From contig JAUWXD010000040.1 of NCBI GenBank assembly GCA_030616505.1, positions 1 to 5,233 on the forward strand: 5,233 nt of DNA. Reading direction: 5' to 3'. Every line of letters begins with the position of its first letter. Position 1 is the first letter of the stretch. The translations under genes were made by a program, and so were the position numbers. Origin of the DNA: Hadesarchaea archaeon (GTDB lineage: Archaea; Hadarchaeota; Hadarchaeia; Hadarchaeales; Hadarchaeaceae). Below are positions 4,754 to 5,233 of the stretch, piece after piece. Under the pieces are notes generated by a model, which searched no databases, was not told where the DNA came from, and saw only the letters and a program-made list of their open reading frames with translations.

Positions 4754-5224
4754 TCATTTGCTTTTGAAAAATACATACGTCAAGAGTATCATAGTTACCA
4801 ATATCAGTGGCTGGGTGACTAAATACCCGAAAGGAATTACTGCGCAATACGTACCACCTGCGATTAGCGTTAGAACTCCCGTGAACATCGTTACGTTCCT
4901 GATACCAGTGCTTTCCTTTAGTTGGAGCAAAGCAATTCCCAGCAAAATAAAAAGCACACCAGTAATCACGAGCCACACGATACCTATTATGCCAATCAAA
5001 TCTAGAAGTGAGAAACCCCAGTTAAACGTCGCACTTATAGAAGTGATGGCCATACCGTCGATCCAGAGTATTATAGTTGCGGCCAAACCGATTGCCAGTG
5101 TCACTATGCCCATTATGCCGACCCCAAGTGAGAGTTTATGTTTGTACTGTTTCCAAAGACCAAACACACCAATAGAAATGAGCGCGAGACCCACCGCCCA
5201 AGCTATGCCGCCTCCGAAATCCAT
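4754..5224 (-). CDS. Five-helix integral membrane protein, unknown function
   Basis: This 156-residue protein is almost entirely hydrophobic, with about five predicted membrane helices: 4-24, 33-56, 72-100, 110-131 and 134-153. A basic loop, KQYKHK (25-30), follows helix 1, and short polar loops separate the others; the C terminus is FFKSK. Glycine-rich, small-residue helices (FGGGIAWAVG, LGVGIMGIV) suggest tight packing. There are no obvious charged residues inside helices that would point to a transporter or enzyme, and only one cysteine (127). I do not recognise the family. The start is well supported: GGAG at the very edge of the window (5233-5230) stands five bases before the ATG at 5224. 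The gene converges on the RAM-domain gene across an 80-base gap; no functional link to it is visible. Confidence 0.85.
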   Translation of the reverse strand: MDFGGGIAWAVGLALISIGVFGLWKQYKHKLSLGVGIMGIVTLAIGLAATIILWIDGMAITSISATFNWGFSLLDLIGIIGIVWLVITGVLFILLGIALLQLKESTGIRNVTMFTGVLTLIAGGTYCAVIPFGYLVTQPLILVTMILLTYVFFKSK

Positions 5225-5229
5225 ATGCG

Positions 5230-5233
5230 CTCC
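5230..5233 (-). promoter_or_regulatory. Ribosome-binding site GGAG at window edge
   Basis: The minus strand begins GGAGCGCATATGG. GGAG with a five-base gap supports the ATG at 5224 as the true start, although more upstream sequence is not visible. Confidence 0.45.

Overview
The window looks archaeal. It carries a moaC-moaB-moeA molybdenum-cofactor cluster in which MoaB takes the place of MogA, a stand-alone Lrp/AsnC ligand-binding (RAM) domain, a tiny winged-helix protein and a YkgJ-type cysteine-cluster protein. Ribosome-binding sites are of the AGGTG type, and T/A-rich TATA-like elements lie about 35 bp before several starts. No rRNA, tRNA or other taxonomic marker is present, so an uncultured Thermoproteota/Bathyarchaeia-like lineage is only a guess.

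Layout: positions 1-485 (+) hold the C-terminal 160 residues of a tryptophan-rich, cysteine-free protein of unknown function that begins before the window. Positions 522-1241 (+) encode a four-helix membrane protein with a charged C-terminal tail. This gene is much more AT-rich than its neighbours (about 28-33% GC in hand-counted blocks, against about 57-60% in flanking genes) and is the best candidate for recent acquisition. It converges on a minus-strand block read from right to left: a YkgJ-family protein (4312-3884), a winged-helix protein with a seven-Glu run (3812-3543), moaC (3461-3027), moaB (3030-2515) and moeA (2522-1278). The three moa/moe genes overlap end to start and are almost certainly translated as a coupled unit. 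A 75-residue RAM-domain gene (4446-4673, +) is divergent from the YkgJ gene. It converges on a five-helix membrane protein (5224-4754, -) whose start and ribosome-binding site just fit in the window.

How the genes work together: MoaC (with MoaA, not in the window) makes cyclic pyranopterin monophosphate. MoaB adenylylates molybdopterin, and MoeA hydrolyses the adenylylated form and inserts Mo or W. The cluster therefore supplies the first and last steps of cofactor synthesis; moaA, moaD and moaE must be elsewhere. The winged-helix gene upstream on the same strand could be a local regulator, but nothing in the sequence proves it. I found no CRISPR array, insertion sequence, RNA gene or clearly new multi-gene system. 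The points most worth a second look are the AT-rich membrane gene, the altered MoeA signature motifs and the winged-helix gene next to the cofactor cluster.
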